This document shows positions 59,303-64,000 of a stretch of 64,000 bases of DNA, piece by piece (position 1 is the first letter of the stretch; each line of letters starts with the position of its first letter). The stretch is from Ulota crispa (lineage: Eukaryota; Streptophyta; Bryopsida; Orthotrichales; Orthotrichaceae). Location: positions 17,890,471 through 17,954,470 of the forward strand of contig OY987247.1 in the NCBI GenBank assembly GCA_963920765.1, read 5' to 3'. Position numbers and translations under genes: made by a program. The notes under the pieces were generated by a model. That model saw nothing but the letters and a program-made list of their open reading frames with translations, was not told the origin of the DNA and made no database searches.

Positions 59303-59634
59303 TGGAAAATTTCATTGATATTCCTGAAGTCTGCAATATTTACATAGAGATCCCTGCTTTTTCAGAAATTACACAAAGACCTTTGGAGCAAAATTTTCAG
59401 GCATTTGTTTTGTTGTGCATGCCACTTCCCTTCTTTCTACGTGCACATGTTGCTTCTATTTTTGTTTCATTACATTATTTCCTTCAACATTGGATCATGA
59501 AAAAAAAGTACAAGCACTACAAATAAATGCCTAAAAATTTATGGTCCAAGAATATTTGTGTAATTTCTGAAAAAGCAGGTGTATCTATGTAAATATTGCA
59601 AACTTCAGAGGCATCAGTTCCATGAAATTTTCCC
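59303..59634. mobile_element. Foldback element, ~332 bp
   Basis: The left end GGAAAATTTCATTGATAT is matched by GGGAAAATTTCATGGAACTG on the other strand at the right. Arms of ~140 bases share TGCAATATTTACATAGA and TGCTTTTTCAGAAATTACAC. One arm is related to 17911-18046. Confidence 0.85.
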
Positions 59635-60269
59635 ACCAATAATATATTAGGACAAAACTAGCTTAAGTATTGCATGCGTTGTGCTGCAGCAGCTGCACCC
59701 TGTATTGCACGCATGTCACATCAAATACTGACATAGCACATCATTCTCATGTAACACTTCAATAATATCATAATCAATGTTGAGAGAAGCAATGTAGACT
59801 ATTGCACTACAAGTTTGTACATGTTGAGTATAATGTGAATGCAACCATGTAACTGATGTAAGTTCACAAAATAAAAGATTTACTATCATACAGTTTTGGC
59901 CTCTAGGATTATGAAAGCAAAGAAGTCAAAATTGAAATATAGAAAGCCATCATGCTTCTAGAATGATATAACTTGAATTGTACTGTATATCATTGTACTT
60001 ATGACAAACCAATTGGATTCAATGATATCTTTGCATTTCTCATTGAAGATGTGTGCATCCTTGCTAATTGGGAATAGTTTAAAAGCAATGACTTTTGCTC
60101 TTTCAAGGACCTTACTTACTTGTAGTCTATGTTTTCTTTCATATAAAGAGAAACAATTATAAACTATGAGTTTTACTAGTATAATTTGTAAGAACAACAT
60201 TTTTTAAATTTTGAACAATGAATGAATGCAAACTTGTCCCGTACACATGAAAAGCTCCTTATTGATCCA
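59635..60269. other. AT-rich intergenic DNA
   Basis: No gene or repeat boundary recognised. Confidence 0.4.
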
Positions 60270-61645
60270 TTAACCCCTAAATGTCCAAGCATTTTTTTTA
60301 AGAAGTCACTGATAATTACAACTTTTGGGGAATGAGTAGAAAGATACAAAAAAGAGTTTATTTTTGAAATCCAATTGCAAAATCTTACCCTAGATTGTGG
60401 GAGATACTTGTGGGTAAAAATCAGCTTATTCTAGATGTGGAGGAGTGAGATATTGACATTTGAAGTGAAAAAAAAAAAAAAAAAAACTTGGTGCCCAAAA
60501 ATTCCAAATGCCTTTTACCACTCCTATATCAAAAAAATTGCTCTACGCAATGTTGAGGTTTATTTTTCCCATGTAGAAGACCAAGTTAAGTATGTGTGGG
60601 AGAATTTTCAAATGAATTGGAGGTGTGAATCATACTTAGTAAAATCTTGCAATGTTAGAAGATCATGAAATTTGCCGCATATACACTAGGCAAAATTGAA
60701 AGGTTCATGTAAAACTCAGAACGTCAAATTACTTTGATCAAAATGGTAAGAACAAAGTTTTTTTAGCCTACTATAACTTGAGAACAAAAATAATCAAAAA
60801 ACAAATACCGTAGTGTGACTTGGGTTTTGTTTTTTATTAATTGAGAAATGTCAAAATCAAATTTTCACAATGTGTCACAAAACAAATGACAAAATTTGTG
60901 AAAAATGAGTAAGAGCTATGACAAAAAGTTCACTAATATAATGCCAATGTTGAAAGGATTTTGAATTATTGGTACCTTGAATAGTTATCAATTTAGTTAA
61001 AACTTGTTGGACATGCCTACTTCCATTCATAGTGAACTTTATAATAATTCAATTGTTTCTACTTTTATTGCCCCTTTAAACTCAAAAGGACAAGATATTT
61101 TGTTCACATTTGATTTGTGACAAATTGTGAAATAATTAAGTACTTACAAAATTGAAATCATCTTTATTTCATTTTAATGTAGACAAAACGCTTTGGGTGA
61201 AAATAATAATAATTTTGTTATTGCAATGACTAAATCCATGTCACACTACGGAACTCAAACCACTCACAACATTAATGCACCAAAGTTTACTAAGGGCAAA
61301 AGGAATGGAGGTTTGGAAGTCCCGGCCCAAGATGGGCACCTTCCACTCCACTACCCTTTGCCTAAGTGTCCACACCTTGTGCCCACAAGGGCTGGCCCTC
61401 TTTGGAGTCAAAACCCACTTACAAAGGAGAGATTGTGCCCAAATTGCCCCTTCTTGCCTAGTTTAAGAAAATATTGATAACTTCTTCATTGGATGCTAGA
61501 ATGAAGAAAATATTAGATGCCCACATAGGTCTTGGACTTCTTCACCTTCAATAATAGTTTCAAAAAATCACACAAACTAGTTTAGCTATAAGTATATGCC
61601 CAAAATCCATGTGCCCCTTGAAGAACAGTTTGACCTTTGGGACTA
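60270..61645. mobile_element. Probable TTAACCCCTAAATG element, degraded
   Basis: Left end TTAACCCCTAAATGTCCAAG. The right part (about 61490-61640) matches the right arm of 901-1605: TTTCAAAAAATCACACAAAC, TAGTTTAGCTATA, ATGCCCAAAATC. The right terminus is eroded (GACCTTTGGGACTAAAT). A 94-codon frame at 61193-61477 has no recognised product. Confidence 0.5.
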
Positions 61646-61931
61646 AATGTTTGTAGACAATTTTTTGTTGATTTTCTAATAATCACATATTATAGATTCG
61701 TAGAATACTTCTTTGCAAACATGTTGCAATGCTAAGAGCACAAAAGTGCCTCACTTCATAAGGGGTTTGTTTGAATAAAAAAACAATCCGTAAAAATTGA
61801 GTCTAATAGATAAACAAGATAAGAGTCATTACTAATGGCCATTATTTAAACTCTAGATTTAAACTTAATACTAATAGTCTCTTATGAAAATAAAAAAACA
61901 AAACCCATATTACAACATTTCTGTTTAGTTA

Positions 61932-61959
61932 TATTATTATTATTATTATTATTATTATT
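61932..61959. repeat. (ATT)n microsatellite
   Basis: About nine uninterrupted ATT units. Confidence 0.95.
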
Positions 61960-62825
61960 TTAAATGGATGACATATATATTTAATTAGATTTAGGCTATT
62001 CAGGTGATTATGAACTTTTTGTATCCTTGATCTATGTTCCTAAATGTTTGAGATTCTCCAAAAGTTTGCATACAAGTTTTTAGGAAGTTTTGCATGTCTT
62101 CTGATTAGAACATACCCTTAGTTTTCTTGCAAGTACCTTCCGATGTTTACAAATATCTCCTAGCGTTTGCAAACTAAAGTAATTTTTGAGTTACTACTTA
62201 TAAACTTTGGATAATCCATGTTTAACTTAATGTTACATATTGGTAATGGCAATCATAAATTGAACAAAATGTATTGATACAATTTATGGCTTATAATTCA
62301 TTATGTTTGTTTCAAAAACACTACTAAAATAGTATCATGAATCTCACTTTGCTATTATTTATTTCTAGGGATTTGAATTTTTTTCTATCCTCAAAATACT
62401 GTAGACGGCCTAATTGGACAAAAAACTAAAAAAATGTATAGTTTCCTATTTTGGTAGTTTTGTTTTTTATTTTACCAATTTTAGTACCAATTGAGGCTTT
62501 ATCAGAGTTATTTGTTGATACGATGCAAAATTAGTCCCTCTTTGGAATAAAGTCATCAACTAAGTAGTTCAAGTGGTTGCCAAATCACTTGAGGTAGTTA
62601 TACCGGTTGATTGAGAGTTGAAAGACTCTCCCTTTGGTTGGAAATTCACCCAAAACAATGTGATCGTATGAGCCTAACTACCAAGTTGGTTGTTTGTTTT
62701 ATAATTTTGATATAGGATTAATAAATATTAATTTGCCTAAATGAAGTTGTGTCATATGTTTTGAATTCAAGTATATTGGATGTGTGGTTGAAAGTGCAAT
62801 TTGGAGTTACGATGTTGGTGTTGTG
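61960..62825. other. AT-rich intergenic DNA
   Basis: No gene or element recognised. Confidence 0.4.
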
Positions 62826-63770
62826 TATAGTACCCTCAAATAAACTCTGTCGCACTGTGTTTTTCCACTCACAGGCCACGTCATGTCATGTTTTGGAATT
62901 GAGGTCAATTGGGCTTCTTTGATTTTTCATTTTTTTACATATTATTCTTGCTCCTAATCCCAACCAAGCATACCAAATTCAACCTCAAAAAATTAAAATC
63001 CAAATTTTGACAAATAGCTTTGTGTCACAAATCGTGATTTTTCATGGATTTACAAGAAAACTGATTGAAAAACATTGATGACAAATTTTGGAGATTCAAT
63101 TACATGAATGTATAGGTAACATCCATACGCACATCCATATGTACATCTTTCATGCTAAAAAAGAACTCCTTAAGTAAACAAAATTTGATCTTCATAAGGT
63201 TTAGTGTGACATGTGATATGTCCAAATCTTGTAAAATAAGTATTTTTGATTTTTAGCTAGCTTTTCAACAAATAAACACAACAACATGTTCAAAGTTACA
63301 AACTTAGTCACAGTGTATGAGTAAAATAGCAAAATTTCATTATCATGAGAAAATATCTATTTTACAAGATTTGGACATATCACATGTCACACTAAACCTT
63401 ATGAAGATCAAATTTTGTTTACTTAAGGAGTTCTTTTTTAGCATGAAAGATGTACATATGGATGTGCGTATGGATGTTACCTATACATTCATGCAATTGA
63501 ATCTCCAAAATTTGTCATCAATGTTTTTCAATCAGTTTTCTTGTAAATCCATGAAAAATCACGATTTGTGACACAAAGCTATTTGTCAAAATTTGGATTT
63601 TAATTTTTTGAGGTTGAATTTGGTATGCTTGGTTGGGATTAGGGGCAAGAATAATATGTAAAAAAATGCAAAATCAAAGAAGCCCAATTGACCTCAATTC
63701 CAAAACATGACATGACATGGCCTGTGAGTGGAAAAACACAGGACAACAAAGTTTATTCGAGGGCACTGTA
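62826..63770. mobile_element. Large foldback element, copy 2 (arms ~400 bp)
   Basis: Left arm about 62826-63225, right arm about 63350-63770, near-perfect complements. Ends are TATAGTACCCTCAAATAAAC and, on the other strand, TACAGTGCCCTCGAATAAAC. Loop and inner arm are homologous to 20042-20919 (AGCTAGCTTTT..CAA, AAACACA, GTTACAAACTTAGTC versus GGTACAAGTTTAATC). An 84-codon frame in the right arm is not a recognised protein. Confidence 0.88.
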
Positions 63771-64000
63771 CATGATTTAATTAGAGTATTGTTTTGTTGT
63801 AAGTGTGCAATTAGGATCTATCCAGGTTCTATCAATTTGGTTCAATCTTATGAAAATTATACACTTCCAACTTTTTTGTAAGTTCAATGGACTTGGGTAT
63901 TTTTGTGTACAATTGGAACTCAAAGTTCTGTGTGTCTTTTATTCCCTTTTTGGTGGCATTCAAATCCTTGTGTAACGTACATCCAAATCAAGATTGTGTG
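63771..64000. other. AT-rich DNA at the window edge
   Basis: Nothing recognised. Confidence 0.4.

Noticed and set aside
1-64000. tRNA, rRNA or snRNA genes
   Set aside because: I scanned for GGTTCGAATCC-type T-loops and other conserved cores and saw none convincing; a covariance search was not possible here.

Overview
The window is nuclear DNA of a land plant or close streptophyte. The reasons are spliced GT-AG genes, an AP2/ERF factor, a glyoxysomal malate synthase ending in a peroxisome signal, a COR413 plasma-membrane protein and a plastid-type J-domain/ferredoxin protein. The low gene density, divergent AP2 domain, TKL-type kinases and abundance of small inverted-repeat elements fit a non-seed plant (bryophyte- or lycophyte-like) best. 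That is inference; the species cannot be fixed from the sequence alone.

Layout. 1-4.5 kb: AT-rich repeats, including two elements ending in TTAACCCCTAAAGG-like sequence. 4.5-7.3 kb: a GC-richer gene block with an intronless AP2/ERF gene (+) and two weak antisense reading frames upstream. 7.3-22.6 kb: no convincing gene. It holds a 3.6 kb CACTA-type element carrying a long GAATCTTT minisatellite, several foldback elements, an 82-bp tandem array and an (AT)n tract. 22.6-37.2 kb: the main gene island, with a J-domain/4Fe-4S protein (+, 9 exons), a COR413 protein (+, 4 exons) and malate synthase (-, 4 exons, convergent with COR413). 37.2-50 kb: repeats, a decayed Ty3/gypsy integrase fragment, MITEs and weakly coding-like eroded sequence. 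50-51.4 kb: a TKL kinase (-). 51.4-57.3 kb: repeats, including two head-to-tail copies of one element family and a nested pair of inverted-repeat elements. 57.3-59.1 kb: a second TKL-like kinase (+) with DFD in place of DFG. 59.1-64 kb: repeats and a large foldback element.

The genes share no visible pathway. Two stress- or lipid-linked metabolic genes (COR413, malate synthase) lie tail to tail, and two related kinases lie about 6 kb apart with eroded repeats between them. The most notable non-genic signals are three: a large family of elements sharing the terminus TTAACCCCTAAA; a ~120-bp sequence repeated in introns 2, 5 and 8 of the J-domain gene; and a minisatellite carried inside a transposon with an intact 3-bp target duplication. 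All exon boundaries were derived by hand from splice consensus, reading-frame continuity and family resemblance; no alignment was run.
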